Assembly: GCF_000716715.1 (NCBI RefSeq)
Contig: NZ_JNYJ01000061.1
Coordinates: 51,613-115,612 of the forward strand
Direction of reading: 5' to 3'
Length of the DNA stretch: 64,000 bases
Source of the DNA: Dactylosporangium aurantiacum
Lineage (GTDB): Bacteria; Actinomycetota; Actinomycetes; Mycobacteriales; Micromonosporaceae
In this document: positions 15,531 through 24,827 of the stretch, piece after piece
Position numbering within the stretch: the first letter of the stretch is position 1
Layout of the letters: each line of letters begins with the position of its first letter
Made by a program: the position numbers and the translations under genes
Notes under the pieces: generated by a model
Seen by the model: the letters and a program-made list of their open reading frames with translations, nothing else
What the model was told of the DNA's origin: nothing
Databases searched by the model: none

Positions 15531-17660
15531 ATGTCCCGCTTGCTCGGCCGGCTCGGAGAAGCGGCCGCCGCCCACCCCTGGCGCACGATCTGCGCCTGGC
15601 TGATCGTGCTGGTCGCGTTCACCGTGTCGTCGTCCGCGTTCGGCGGTACGCCGCACGACGACTACAACGTCCCCGGCACCGAGTCGCAGGCGGGCACCGA
15701 GTTCCTGCGGGCGCGCCTGCCGCAGCTGTCCGGCGCCGACGCGCGGGTCGTGGTGCACGGCAAAGGACCGGTCGACCCGGCGACGCTGGAAGGGCTGCGG
15801 GGGCGGCTCGCCGCGATGCCGGGCGCCGGTGACGTGTCGCCGCCGCGCATGTCGGCCGACGGGGACACGGCGCTGGTCGCGGTGCGGTACACGATCCCGG
15901 TCACCGACTTCCGGGGCACCGAGGGCATGGACGCGCTGCGGGGCGCGGCCGAGCCGCTGGTCCGCGAGGGGCTGCAGGTCGAGTTCGGCGGCCAGGTCGC
16001 CGAGAACATCTCCGCGCCGTCGGGCACCGCCGAGGCCGTCGGCATCGTCGTGGCGCTGCTGATCCTGGTGCTGGCGCTCGGGTCGGTCGTCGCCGCCGGG
16101 CTGCCGCTCATCGTGGCGATCGCCGGGCTCGGCGTCGCGACCGCCGTCATCGCGCTGCTGGAGAAGGTCACCGACATCAGCGGCACCGCGCCGACGATCG
16201 CGACCATGGTCGGGCTCGGCGTCGGCATCGACTACGCGCTGCTGCTCGTCGCCCGGCACGTCGAAGGGCTCCGGGCGGGTCTCACCCCGCGCGAGGCGGC
16301 GGCCGCGGCGAACGCGACCGCGGGGTCGTCGGTGATCGTGGCCGGGCTGACGGTGCTCGTGTCGCTGTTCGGCCTCAAGCTGTCGACGCTGCCGGTGTAC
16401 TCGTCGTTCGGGTACGCGACGTTCGCCGCGGTCGGCGCGGTGATGGTCGCCTCGGTCACGCTGGTGCCGGCCTTGTGCGGTCTCGCCGGGCGCCGCGTCC
16501 TGCCGCGGAAGGCCCGCAGGGCCGCCGCCGGCACCACCACCGGTGCCGCACCCGCCGCCGGCGCCGAGGGCGCGCCGGCGGGGTGGACGGCGCGGTGGGC
16601 GACGGTCGTCGGGCGGCGGCCGGTGGTGGCGGCCCTGGGCTCGCTGCTGGTCCTCGCCGCGCTGTCGGCGCCGGTCCTCGGCATGCGCACGTGGCCGCAG
16701 GACGCCGGCAGCCAACCGACGTCGAACACCACGCGGCTCGCGTACGACCTCACGTCCACCGAGTTCGGGCCCGGCGCGAACGGGCCGCTCGTCATCGCCG
16801 TCGACACCGCCAAGGTGCCCGACGTCGACGGGCTCGTCGCCGCGTTGCGGGCGCAGCCCGGGGTCGCGCTGGTGGCGCCGGCCGCGCGTACCGCCGACGC
16901 CGCCGTCATCATCGTCGAGCCGGCGACCGGCCCGCAGGACGAGCGGACCACCGCCCTGCTGGACCACCTGCGCGCCGACGTGCTGCCCGACGGCGCGCTC
17001 GTCACCGGGCTCGTCGCCGTCTTCGCCGACATCTCCGACCGGCTCGCCGACCGGCTGTGGGTCGTCGTCGCGTTCGTCGTCGCGCTGTCGCTGCTGCTGC
17101 TGACCGTGCTGTTCCGGGCGCCCGTCGTGGCGGTCAAGGCGGCCGTGATGAACCTGCTGTCGGTGGCCGCCGCGTACGGCGTGATGACCGCCGTCTTCCA
17201 GACCGACGCCGGCGCGCGGGCGGTCGGCCTGCCGCACGCGGTGCCGGTGTCCAGCTGGGTGCCGATCCTGCTGTTCACGGTGCTGTTCGGGCTGTCGATG
17301 GACTACGAGGTGTTCCTGCTGTCCCGGGTCCGCGAGGACTGGCTGGCCACCGGCGACGCGCAGGGCAGCGTGGTGCGGGGCCTGTCCGCGACCGGCCGGG
17401 TCATCAGCGGCGCGGCGGCCATCATGGTGGCGGTGTTCGTCGGCTTCGCCCTCGACCCGGACGTGACGGTCAAGATGACCGGCGTGGGCATGGCCGCGGC
17501 CGTCCTCATCGACGCGACCCTGGTCCGGCTGGTCCTCGTCCCGGCGACGATGTCGCTGCTCGGCCGGGCCAACTGGTGGCTGCCGGGCTGGCTCGACCGG
17601 CTCCTGCCGCACGTCAAGGTCGAGGCCGAGCCGGAGCGGAAGCTCGAACCCGTCGGCTGA
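15531..17660 (+). CDS. MMPL/RND-family membrane transporter
   Basis: A 709-residue transporter of the MMPL family with two repeats, each one large extracytoplasmic loop followed by about five membrane helices. Features: HPWRTICAWLIVLVAF N-terminal helix, the motif GVGIDYALLLVARHVEGLRAG in the first half and its match FGLSMDYEVFLLSRVRE in the second half, containing the Asp-Tyr pair used in proton relay. ATG at 15531 with GGAGG upstream. MMPL proteins of actinobacteria export lipids, siderophores or drugs; the cargo cannot be inferred here, and no TetR partner adjoins. Confidence 0.92.
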   Translation: MSRLLGRLGEAAAAHPWRTICAWLIVLVAFTVSSSAFGGTPHDDYNVPGTESQAGTEFLRARLPQLSGADARVVVHGKGPVDPATLEGLRGRLAAMPGAGDVSPPRMSADGDTALVAVRYTIPVTDFRGTEGMDALRGAAEPLVREGLQVEFGGQVAENISAPSGTAEAVGIVVALLILVLALGSVVAAGLPLIVAIAGLGVATAVIALLEKVTDISGTAPTIATMVGLGVGIDYALLLVARHVEGLRAGLTPREAAAAANATAGSSVIVAGLTVLVSLFGLKLSTLPVYSSFGYATFAAVGAVMVASVTLVPALCGLAGRRVLPRKARRAAAGTTTGAAPAAGAEGAPAGWTARWATVVGRRPVVAALGSLLVLAALSAPVLGMRTWPQDAGSQPTSNTTRLAYDLTSTEFGPGANGPLVIAVDTAKVPDVDGLVAALRAQPGVALVAPAARTADAAVIIVEPATGPQDERTTALLDHLRADVLPDGALVTGLVAVFADISDRLADRLWVVVAFVVALSLLLLTVLFRAPVVAVKAAVMNLLSVAAAYGVMTAVFQTDAGARAVGLPHAVPVSSWVPILLFTVLFGLSMDYEVFLLSRVREDWLATGDAQGSVVRGLSATGRVISGAAAIMVAVFVGFALDPDVTVKMTGVGMAAAVLIDATLVRLVLVPATMSLLGRANWWLPGWLDRLLPHVKVEAEPERKLEPVG

Positions 17661-17671
17661 CGCGCGTCCCG

Positions 17672-17701
17672 GGCCACCCTCAGCGCAGGCCGAGGGTGGC
17701 C
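17672..17701. terminator. Bidirectional terminator-like hairpin
   Basis: Perfect 10-bp arms GGCCACCCTC and GAGGGTGGCC with a 10-nt loop between the convergent MMPL and repeat-membrane genes; the hairpin includes the last codons of the latter. Confidence 0.55.
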
Positions 17702-18612
17702 AGGACGCGGCCGACGGTCTGCCCGACCGGCCGCAGCACCGCGTCGCGGATCCAGCGGCCGGTCGGCGTGACGACCGCCTGCCAGGTCCACCGCAGCGGA
17801 GCGACGACGAGGTACCGCCACAGCAGCACCACCGAGTGGTTCCACGCCCAGGCGACCGCCCGGCCGACCGGCACCAGGACGTGCCGCCAGATCCAGGCCA
17901 GCAGCAGCCCGGCCGGCCGGATGCCGTAGTAGCCGATGACGCCGACGACGAAGGCGACCGCGATGCCGACCGGCCGCAGCACGTAGCGCCAGACGGCGAC
18001 GGCGAGCCACGCGACGGCCAGGCCGAGCGGGCGGACGCCGTAGCGGTAGCCGGTCCTGACCAGCCACGCGACGGCGATGCCGATGGGGCGCAGCAGGTAG
18101 CGGTACAGCGCGACGACCGTCCAGCGGACCGCCTGCACCAGCGCCCACCCGGCGTAGAAGAGGCCCTTGCCGAGGTACACCCAGAACAGCCGGGTGCGTC
18201 TGGCCAGCCACACGGTCGCGTCCCACAGCGCCTGCAGCGCGGGCGCGACCACGTGCTCGACGAGCCACGCGAGGGGCGCCGCGACCAGGTTGCGCAGCAC
18301 CCAGACCAGCGGCAGCCAGATCAGGTGACGCCACAGCCAGGCGAGCGGGCGCAGCAGGACGTAGTCGATCGCGACGCCGATCGGGCGCAGGACGTACCGG
18401 TGGAGCAGCCGCGGGATCGGCTCCAGGACGTACCGGCGGATCGCGACCAGCAGCTCCCACAGCAGCTTGAACGGCACGACCACGACGACCGCGACGACCC
18501 GGACCGGCCACGCCAGCCAGTCCGGCAGCGGCTCCGGCTCCTGCCCGTGCCGCTGCCGTGGCCGCTGCTCCGGCGGCTGCTTCCTGAGCGACTGCTGCTT
18601 CGGCGACGTCAT
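17680..18612 (-). CDS. Repetitive hydrophobic membrane protein with RYVLRPIG repeats
   Basis: A 310-residue protein that is hydrophobic almost throughout after a polar 40-residue N-terminus. A short motif recurs: RYVLEPIP, RYVLRPIGVA, YVLLRPLAWL, RYLLRPIGIAVAWL, RYGVRPLGLAVAWL, RYVLRPVGIAVAF, YYGIRPAGLLLAW, RHVLVPVGRAVAW, RDAVLRPVG. The period is about 20-25 residues, each unit being a possible membrane or amphipathic helix introduced by Arg-Tyr and broken by Arg-Pro. The ATG overlaps the stop of the NADAR gene (ATGA), so it is translated from the same mRNA. I know no function for this protein; a membrane platform or pore-like repeat is only a guess. Confidence 0.75.
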   Translation of the reverse strand: MTSPKQQSLRKQPPEQRPRQRHGQEPEPLPDWLAWPVRVVAVVVVVPFKLLWELLVAIRRYVLEPIPRLLHRYVLRPIGVAIDYVLLRPLAWLWRHLIWLPLVWVLRNLVAAPLAWLVEHVVAPALQALWDATVWLARRTRLFWVYLGKGLFYAGWALVQAVRWTVVALYRYLLRPIGIAVAWLVRTGYRYGVRPLGLAVAWLAVAVWRYVLRPVGIAVAFVVGVIGYYGIRPAGLLLAWIWRHVLVPVGRAVAWAWNHSVVLLWRYLVVAPLRWTWQAVVTPTGRWIRDAVLRPVGQTVGRVLATLGLR

Positions 18613-19178
18613 GACCCGGCCAGGTTCGCCCGGGCCCGCATGAGCGCGAAACCGAGCAGGTTCAGGCCGCGCCACAGGGCCGGCTCGTCGGCGGAGGCGT
18701 CCTGGGCGCTCAGCCCGATGCCCCAGATGCGGTCGAGCGGGCTCGCCTCGACCAGGATCCGGTCGCCGGTGCCGACGAGGAAGTCGCGCAGGTCGTCACG
18801 CTGGCCGAACTTCGCCTCGCTGCCGGCCACGACGATGCCGAACCGCTCCCGCTTCCACACGGTCTCGTCGAAGCCGCGCACCTGCCGGCCCAGCTGCTTC
18901 ACGTCGCCGGGGTGCCGGGCCCGCAGGATCCGGGCGGCGGTCGCCGTGTCGCCGAACAGCATCGCCTTGGACCACATCATCCAGTGCTCGGCCGTGTCGT
19001 ACCGCACGCCGTCGACGGTGAACCCGATCGGCGCCCACTGGCTCAGGCTGCCCCGCCCGGGCGGCGCGGCGGGATCGGTGTCGTGCTTCCAGAAGTGCAG
19101 GAAGCGGACCCTGGCGCCGGTGGCCATCAGGGCGATGAGCTCGGCGGTGTCGGCGGGGGGATCGGACGGTACTGGCAT
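18609..19178 (-). CDS. NADAR family ADP-ribosyl-guanosine/N-glycosidase-type protein
   Basis: A 189-residue YbiA-like NADAR protein. Diagnostic segments: RFLHFWKH, GSLSQWAPIGFTVDGVRYDTAEHWMMWSKAMLFGD, KQLGRQVRGFDETVW, FGIVVAGSEAKFGQ, LVEASPLDRIWGIGLS. NADAR proteins hydrolyse N-glycosidic bonds: YbiA acts on riboflavin intermediates, and others remove ADP-ribose from guanine in DNA as antitoxins to DarT1. Which applies is not decided by the sequence; no DarT toxin adjoins. The stop overlaps the start of the repeat-membrane protein gene, giving a two-gene unit. Confidence 0.9.
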   Translation of the reverse strand: MPVPSDPPADTAELIALMATGARVRFLHFWKHDTDPAAPPGRGSLSQWAPIGFTVDGVRYDTAEHWMMWSKAMLFGDTATAARILRARHPGDVKQLGRQVRGFDETVWKRERFGIVVAGSEAKFGQRDDLRDFLVGTGDRILVEASPLDRIWGIGLSAQDASADEPALWRGLNLLGFALMRARANLAGS

Positions 19179-19208
19179 GATCCGAGTCTGCCGGACCGCG
19201 GCAAGTCG

Positions 19209-20375
19209 TTATGTCGGGAACCCGGCGCCGTCCGGCGGCGCCGTGGGCAGGATCACCGTGACGACCAGGCCACCTCCGTCGCGGGGCTCCGCGTGCACGC
19301 TCCCGCCGTGGGCGCGGGCGACGGCCCGCACGATCGACAGGCCGAGCCCCGCGCCCGGCACCCCGGCGCTGACCCGTTCGGGCCCGAACCGCCGGAACGG
19401 CTCGAAGAGCCGGGGCACCTCGTACCGCGGCACGACCGGCCCGGTGTTGCTGACGGTGACCGCGACGGTGCCGTCGGGGCGGGTGCCGGAGGTGACGTGG
19501 ACCCAGCCGCCGTCGGGCAGGTTGTGCCGGACCCCGTTCTCGACCAGGTTGTGCACGAGCCGCTCCAGCAGCACCGCGTTGCCGGTCGTCGGCGCCTCCT
19601 GCGGCGAGCAGTCCACGGTCGCCTTCCCCGGCGGCAGCTGCGCGGTGACGTGCTCGACGATGTCGGCGAGGTCCACGAACGACCGGTCCGTCACCGCCCG
19701 CTCCGAGCGGGCCAGCAGCAGCAGCCCGTCGATGAGCTGCTCGTGGCGGGCATTGACGGCGAGCAGGGTCCGGCCCAGCTGGCGCAGCTCCGGCGAGGCG
19801 TTGTCGGGGTCGATCGCGACCTCGAGCAGGGTCCGGTTGAGCGTCAGCGGGGTGCGCAGCTCGTGGGAGGCGTTGGCGATGAACCGGCGCTGCCCGTCGA
19901 ACGCCTGGTCGAGCCGGGCCAGCATGACGTCGAACGTGTCGGCGAGCTGCTTCACCTCGTCCTGCGGGCCCTGCAGGGCGATCCGCTCGTGCAGCCCGCG
20001 GTCGGGGGCGTCGGCGATGCGCCGGGCGGTCGCGGTGACCTGGTGCAGCGGCTGGAGCAGCCGCCCGGCGATCAGCCAGCCGAACGCGGTCGCGGCGAGC
20101 GCGATGACGCCCAGCGCGATCCCGCCCTGGGTGAGCAGGACCCGCCCGGTCTCGTTGGTCACGTTGTCCTTGATCTGCTTCACGTACATCGCGCCGTCCG
20201 GCGGCGGCACCTCCAGGCCCGGGGGCAGGTCGGCGGAGATGCCGGCGACGAGCGTGTGGGTGCTGAGCCGCTGGTACACCAGGGCGTAGGTGACGGCGAG
20301 CAGCACCAGCCCGGCGAGCAGGAACAGCCCGCCGTGGACGAGGGTGAGGCGGGCCCGGATGGTCAGCCGGTTCAT
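19209..20375 (-). CDS. Two-component sensor histidine kinase
   Basis: A 388-residue membrane kinase: transmembrane segments at about 13-35 and 83-105 enclosing a short extracytoplasmic loop of about 47 residues, HAMP, then the phospho-acceptor box FIANASHELRTPL with His171, N-box HNLVENGVRHN, and G-boxes GAGLGLSIV. The small sensor loop suggests intramembrane or envelope-stress sensing. ATG overlaps the stop of the response-regulator gene by one base. The cognate exporter operon lies divergent across the 129-bp gap at 21032-21159. Confidence 0.93.
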   Translation of the reverse strand: MNRLTIRARLTLVHGGLFLLAGLVLLAVTYALVYQRLSTHTLVAGISADLPPGLEVPPPDGAMYVKQIKDNVTNETGRVLLTQGGIALGVIALAATAFGWLIAGRLLQPLHQVTATARRIADAPDRGLHERIALQGPQDEVKQLADTFDVMLARLDQAFDGQRRFIANASHELRTPLTLNRTLLEVAIDPDNASPELRQLGRTLLAVNARHEQLIDGLLLLARSERAVTDRSFVDLADIVEHVTAQLPPGKATVDCSPQEAPTTGNAVLLERLVHNLVENGVRHNLPDGGWVHVTSGTRPDGTVAVTVSNTGPVVPRYEVPRLFEPFRRFGPERVSAGVPGAGLGLSIVRAVARAHGGSVHAEPRDGGGLVVTVILPTAPPDGAGFPT

Positions 20376-21031
20376 CACGACACCCGGTACCCGACGCCGG
20401 GCTCGGTCAGCACGACCTGCGGGTCGCCGAGCTTGCGCCGCAGCTTCAGGATCGTCATGCGCACCGTGTGGGTGAACGGGTCGGCGTGCTCGTCCCAGGC
20501 CTTCTCCAGCAGCTGCTCGGCGGAGACCGCGGCGCCGTCGGCGAGCAGCAGCTCGGTGAGGACCGCGAACTCCTTGCGGGACAGCGGCACGTACCTGCCG
20601 TCGCGGTACACCTCGCGGCGGTGCGGGTCGAGCCGGATCCCGGCGCGCTCCAGGACCGGCGGCGCCGCCGCCCGGGCCCGCCGGCCGAGCGCCGCGACGC
20701 GCGCCGACAGCTCCCGGAACGCGAACGGCTTCGGCAGGTAGTCGTCGGCGCCGAGGGCGAGGCCCGCGACCCGGTCGTCGATGTCGGCGGCGGCGGTCAG
20801 CATCAGCACCCGCGCCGTCGACTCGCGGACCGCCAGGGACCGGCACACGTCGTCGCCGTGCACGACCGGCAGGTCGCGGTCCAGCACGACCACGTCATAG
20901 TCGTTGACGTCGAGGCGCTCCAGGGCGGCGCCGCCGTCGTGGACGACGTCGACCGCGTGCGCGTCGCGGCGCAGGCCCTGCGCCACCGTCTCGGCGAGCA
21001 GCGGCTCGTCCTCGACCACCAGTATCCGCAT
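20375..21031 (-). CDS. OmpR-family response regulator
   Basis: A 218-residue regulator: receiver with VVEDEPLL, phospho-acceptor Asp51 in VVVLDRDLP, LTAAAD and KPFAFREL switch residues, then a winged-helix DNA-binding domain with LSRKEFAVLTELL and HTVRMTILKLRRKLG. Partner of the kinase downstream. It very likely controls its own operon and the divergent lipoprotein/ABC exporter, since repeated GGTGACGCG-like motifs lie in the shared promoter region. Confidence 0.94.
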   Translation of the reverse strand: MRILVVEDEPLLAETVAQGLRRDAHAVDVVHDGGAALERLDVNDYDVVVLDRDLPVVHGDDVCRSLAVRESTARVLMLTAAADIDDRVAGLALGADDYLPKPFAFRELSARVAALGRRARAAAPPVLERAGIRLDPHRREVYRDGRYVPLSRKEFAVLTELLLADGAAVSAEQLLEKAWDEHADPFTHTVRMTILKLRRKLGDPQVVLTEPGVGYRVS

Positions 21032-21039
21032 ACCCCCAT

Positions 21040-21098
21040 GGTGACGCGTGGTGATGTCACCGCGGCGTCAACGTTTCCGGTTACGGCCGGGTGACGCG
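21040..21098. promoter_or_regulatory. Candidate response-regulator binding repeats
   Basis: GGTGACGCG at 21040, GGTGATGTC at 21050 and GGTGACGCG again at 21090, in the divergent region between the response regulator and the lipoprotein. The first two are spaced one helical turn apart, as OmpR-type proteins bind. Confidence 0.45.
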
Positions 21099-21159
21099 GC
21101 GCGGGCTTGACTGCGGCGCAGTGGCCGGCGAGTGCCCGGCCCGCCAGGAGGAACACACC

Positions 21160-21765
21160 ATGATGCGCGTCAGGACAGCCTTCGTGCTCGGCCTGCTGCT
21201 CGTCCTCGGTGCCGCCGCCACCGGGTGCGCCCGGTCCGGCGGCGGTGACGGGGTGGCCAGCGCCGGCGGCACGCCGACCGCGAGCGCGAGCGCCGCCACC
21301 GGGGGCGGCCGCCCGGACCCGGTCAAGGACCAGGAGAACTTCCTGAAGTACGCCGCGTGCATGCGGGAGCACGGCATCGACATGCCGGACCCGCAGTTCG
21401 ACGGCGGCGGGATCGCCATGACGCTGCCGGAGGGCGCCGACAAGGCCAAGGTCGACGCGGCCAACGAGCAGTGCAAGCAGTTCCTGCCCAACGGCGGCCA
21501 GCCGTTGAAGGCCGACCCGGAGATGCAGGAGCGGATGCGCAAGTTCTCGCAGTGCATGCGGGAGAACGGCGTGCCGGACTTCCCCGACCCGGGCGAGGAC
21601 GGCGGCATCCGCATCGACGGCAGCAAGGGCGGCGGCCTCGACCCGCGCAGCGAGGCGTTCAAGAAGGCCGAGGCGGCCTGCAAGGACTTCCAGCCGAAGC
21701 GGCCCGGCTCCGACGACGAGGGCCCCGCGACGAACCAGAAGACCGAGACCGGCGGTGGCGCATGA
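21160..21765 (+). CDS. Secreted lipoprotein of an ABC exporter operon
   Basis: A 201-residue lipoprotein: signal peptide MMRVRTAFVLGLLLVLGAAATGC with the lipobox Cys followed by a Gly/Ser linker. The mature part contains two similar CMREHG/CMRENG segments (YAACMREHGIDMPDP and FSQCMRENGVPDFPDP), each with later Cys, suggesting an internal duplication stabilised by disulphides. This duplicated CMR-hG motif is common in actinobacterial lipoproteins encoded beside MacB-like exporters. AGGAGG precedes the ATG. First gene of the operon with adaptor, ATPase and permease. Confidence 0.88.
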   Translation: MMRVRTAFVLGLLLVLGAAATGCARSGGGDGVASAGGTPTASASAATGGGRPDPVKDQENFLKYAACMREHGIDMPDPQFDGGGIAMTLPEGADKAKVDAANEQCKQFLPNGGQPLKADPEMQERMRKFSQCMRENGVPDFPDPGEDGGIRIDGSKGGGLDPRSEAFKKAEAACKDFQPKRPGSDDEGPATNQKTETGGGA

Positions 21766-21850
21766 GCGGCCCGCAGCGCAGCGGAGGGCTGCGAATCGGC
21801 AGCTCAGGGTGGAGCTCAGGCCGGCGCCGGAGCGCAGCGGAGGTGACGGC
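21766..21850 (+). other. Inter-gene segment with coupled 30-codon ORF and duplicated edges
   Basis: The segment between lipoprotein and adaptor begins and ends at GGCATGAGCG/GGCGCATGAGCGG, so an ATGA overlaps the lipoprotein stop and another overlaps the adaptor start; a 30-codon frame (21762-21854, starting MSGPQRSGG) spans exactly between. GCGCAGCGGAGG-like stretches occur twice. It is probably a duplicated ribosome-site region, or a small coupled peptide; neither can be proved. Confidence 0.35.
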
Positions 21851-22924
21851 ATGAGCGCGAGTCGGCGGAGACGGGGAAGGGCCGGGCGGGTGGCGGTGAC
21901 GGTGGCGGTGGTCGCGGCCGTCGGGGCCGCCGCCGCGGCCGGGCTCGGGCTGCCCGACCGGGGCAGCGACGCGAGCACCGGGTCGGCGGCCACACCGCCG
22001 AAGACCACGAAGGTGACCCGGCAGACCCTGGTCGACACGCAGACGGAGGACGGCAAGCTCGGCCACGGCGACTCCGTCACCGTGTCGGGGCGCGTGCCGG
22101 GCACGGTCACCGAGCTGCCCGCGGTGGGCGCGACCGTCCAGCGTGGACAGGCGCTGTACCGCGTCGACAACACGCCGGTCGTCCTGCTGTACGGCGGCCT
22201 GCCCGCGTACCGCAACCTCGCGCCGGGCACCGAGGGCGACGACGTGCGGCAGCTGGAGGAGAACCTCGCCGCGCTCGGGTACAAGGGGTTCACCGTCGAC
22301 GACGAGTACACCGCGTCCACGGCGACCGCGGTCAAGGCGTGGCAGGGCAAGCTCGGCCTCACGAAGACGGGGGTCGTCGAGCTCGGCCGGGTCGTGTACG
22401 CGGCCGGCCCGGTCCGGGTCGACGAGCACAAGGCGGCGGTCGGCGACCCGGCGAACGGGGCGCTGCTCACCTGCACCGGCACCGGCCCGGTCGTCACGGT
22501 CACCCTCGAGGTCGCCGACCAGCGCCTCGCCGTCGTCGGCGCCGCGGTGACCGTCAAGCTGCCCACCGGCAAGAGCGTGCCCGGCAAGATCGTCAAGGTG
22601 GAGACGGTCATCACCCCGGCGCAGGGCAACGAGCCGGCCGGGACGGACCTGGAGGTGACCGTCACCCCCGACGACGGTGCCGCGTTCGCGGGGCTCGACC
22701 AGATGACGGTCGAGGTCGGGTTCACCGCCGGGCGCAAGGAGCAGGTGCTCACCGTGCCGGTGTCGGCGCTGCTCGCGCTGGCCGAGGGCGGGTACGGGCT
22801 GCAGATCGTCGACGGCGGCACCAGCCGGATCGTCGCCGTCGAGCTCGGCATGTTCGCCGCCGGCCGGGTCGAGGTCAGCGGCGGCGGCATCACCGAGGGC
22901 GCGCTGGTCGGGGTGCCGTCATGA
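21851..22924 (+). CDS. Periplasmic-type adaptor with peptidoglycan-binding domain
   Basis: A 357-residue membrane-fusion-type protein of a MacA-like exporter. It has an N-terminal membrane anchor ([22 protein letters not shown]), a lipoyl/barrel-sandwich half ([28 protein letters not shown]), an inserted PG_binding_1 domain ([20 protein letters not shown] and [21 protein letters not shown]), then the second half of the adaptor with beta-barrel. The peptidoglycan-binding insert would tie the exporter to the cell wall, standing in for the outer-membrane link of Gram-negatives. Stop overlaps the ATPase start (ATGA). Confidence 0.92.
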   Translation: MSASRRRRGRAGRVAVTVAVVAAVGAAAAAGLGLPDRGSDASTGSAATPPKTTKVTRQTLVDTQTEDGKLGHGDSVTVSGRVPGTVTELPAVGATVQRGQALYRVDNTPVVLLYGGLPAYRNLAPGTEGDDVRQLEENLAALGYKGFTVDDEYTASTATAVKAWQGKLGLTKTGVVELGRVVYAAGPVRVDEHKAAVGDPANGALLTCTGTGPVVTVTLEVADQRLAVVGAAVTVKLPTGKSVPGKIVKVETVITPAQGNEPAGTDLEVTVTPDDGAAFAGLDQMTVEVGFTAGRKEQVLTVPVSALLALAEGGYGLQIVDGGTSRIVAVELGMFAAGRVEVSGGGITEGALVGVPS

Positions 22925-23628
22925 CAGCGGTGCAGGCGGCCGTCATCGAGCCGGCGGACGGGCCGGCGGCGCGGGTGGTCGCGCTCGAAGGGGTCAGCAA
23001 GTCGTACCCGGGCGGGGTCACCGCGGTCCGGGACGTGTCGCTCACGATCGACTCGGGGGAGATGGTCGCGATCGTCGGGCCGTCCGGCTCCGGCAAGTCG
23101 ACCATGCTGCATCTGATCGGCACGCTCGACCGGCCGTCGGCGGGCACCGTGCGCATCGACGGGCACGACGTCGCCGCGCTCACCGACCGGCAGCTGTCGG
23201 CGTTGCGGGCGCGCCGGATCGGGTTCGTCTTCCAGCAGTTCCACCTCGCGCCGGGGCAGAGCGCCCTGGACAACGTGGCCGACGGCCTGCTCTACGCGGG
23301 GCCGTCGCGGGCGCAGCGCCGCGCCCGGGCGGAGGCGGCCCTGGTCCGCGTGGGGCTCGCCGACCGGCTGGACCACCTGCCGCACGAGCTGTCCGGCGGG
23401 GAGCGGCAGCGGGTCGCGATCGCCCGCGCGGTCGTCGGCGAGCCGGCGCTGCTGCTGGCCGACGAGCCGACCGGCAACCTCGACTCGGTGTCGGGCGCCG
23501 GCGTGGTCGAGCTGCTGCGCGAGCTGCACGCGGCCGGCACCACGATCCTGGTCATCACCCACGACCAGGCGATCGCGGCGGCCCTGCCCCGCCAGGTCGT
23601 CATGCGCGACGGCGAGGTCGTGGCATGA
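22921..23628 (+). CDS. ABC transporter ATPase (MacB/LolD type)
   Basis: A 235-residue ATPase with Walker [11 protein letters not shown]-loop FVFQQFHL, signature [14 protein letters not shown], Walker [14 protein letters not shown] and H-loop ITHD. The ADEPTGNLD sequence and domain size place it in the LolD/MacB/FtsE group that works mechanically with FtsX-type permeases rather than moving substrate through the membrane. Start and stop overlap with its neighbours by 4 bp each, so stoichiometry is coupled. Confidence 0.95.
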   Translation: MTAVQAAVIEPADGPAARVVALEGVSKSYPGGVTAVRDVSLTIDSGEMVAIVGPSGSGKSTMLHLIGTLDRPSAGTVRIDGHDVAALTDRQLSALRARRIGFVFQQFHLAPGQSALDNVADGLLYAGPSRAQRRARAEAALVRVGLADRLDHLPHELSGGERQRVAIARAVVGEPALLLADEPTGNLDSVSGAGVVELLRELHAAGTTILVITHDQAIAAALPRQVVMRDGEVVA

Positions 23629-24827
23629 CGGCGCCGCTGCAGCCGGTGCGGCTGTACCTCAGTGACGTGCTGCGGGTCGGCAGCGCCGGTCTGCGGACCC
23701 GGCCGATGCGGGTGTTCCTGTCCGCGCTCGGCATCGCGATCGGCATCGCCGCGATGACCGCGGTCGTCGGCATCTCCTCCTCCAGCCGGGCGGAGCTGGA
23801 CCGGCAGCTCGCCGCGCTCGGCACGAACCTGCTGACGGTCGCCCCCGGCAGCGACCTGTTCGGCGGCGACGCGACCCTGCCCGACGAGTCGGTGTCGATG
23901 ATCTCGCGGATCGGCCCGGTGACCGAGGTCGCCGCGACCGGCAAGGTGTCCGGCGCGCACGTGTACCGCAGCGACCACATCCCGGTGGCGCAGACCGGGG
24001 CGATCAGCGTGCAGGCCGCGCACCTGGACCTGCCGCGGACCGTGGGCGCGTCGCTCGCCGACGGCATCTGGCTCAACGACGCGACGGCCCGCTACCCGGC
24101 GGTGGTGCTGGGCGCGGCGGCCGCCCGGCGGCTCGGCATCGACACCGCCGGTGAGGGCATCCAGGTGTACCTGGACCGCCGGTGGTTCACGGTCGTGGGC
24201 GTGCTGCGGCCGGTGCCGCTGGCGCCGGAGCTCGACGCGACCGCGCTCGTCGGCTGGGCGGCGGCGCAGACGTACCTCGGCTTCGACGGGCACCCGACGA
24301 CCGTGTACACCAGGTCCCGCGACGAGCAGGTCGAGGCGGTCCGGTCGGTCCTGGCCGCGACCGCGAACCCGCAGAACCCGAACGAGGTCAAGGTGTCCCG
24401 GCCGTCCGACGCGCTCGCCGCCCGGCAGGCCACCGACCGGACCTTCACCGGGCTGCTGCTCGGCCTCGGCGCCGTCGCGCTGCTCGTCGGCGGGGTCGGG
24501 GTGGCCAACACGATGGTCATCTCGGTCCTGGAGCGGCGCGCCGAGATCGGCCTGCGGCGGGCGCTCGGCGCCACCCGCGGGCAGGTCCTGCTGCAGTTCC
24601 TCGCCGAGTCGCTGCTGCTGTCGGCGCTCGGCGGGGTCGGCGGGGTGTTCCTCGGGGTCCTGGTGACGTCGCTGTACTCGCTGACCCGCGACTGGCCGGC
24701 GATCGTGCCGCCCTGGGCGACCGCGGGCGGGGTCGTCGCGACCCTCGTGATCGGCGCGGTCGCGGGGCTCTACCCGGCGGTGCGGGCGGCGAGGCTCGCC
24801 CCGACGGAGGCGCTCGCCACACCCTGA
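23625..24827 (+). CDS. FtsX/MacB-type ABC permease
   Basis: A 400-residue permease: N-terminal transmembrane segment within [22 protein letters not shown], a large extracytoplasmic MacB core domain, then three C-terminal membrane helices with [29 protein letters not shown], the coupling segment of FtsX permeases, and [20 protein letters not shown] at the end. Together with the adaptor and ATPase it forms a tripartite exporter without an outer-membrane channel. The final 58 bp overlap the convergent glycosyltransferase gene. Confidence 0.94.
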   Translation: MTAPLQPVRLYLSDVLRVGSAGLRTRPMRVFLSALGIAIGIAAMTAVVGISSSSRAELDRQLAALGTNLLTVAPGSDLFGGDATLPDESVSMISRIGPVTEVAATGKVSGAHVYRSDHIPVAQTGAISVQAAHLDLPRTVGASLADGIWLNDATARYPAVVLGAAAARRLGIDTAGEGIQVYLDRRWFTVVGVLRPVPLAPELDATALVGWAAAQTYLGFDGHPTTVYTRSRDEQVEAVRSVLAATANPQNPNEVKVSRPSDALAARQATDRTFTGLLLGLGAVALLVGGVGVANTMVISVLERRAEIGLRRALGATRGQVLLQFLAESLLLSALGGVGGVFLGVLVTSLYSLTRDWPAIVPPWATAGGVVATLVIGAVAGLYPAVRAARLAPTEALATP

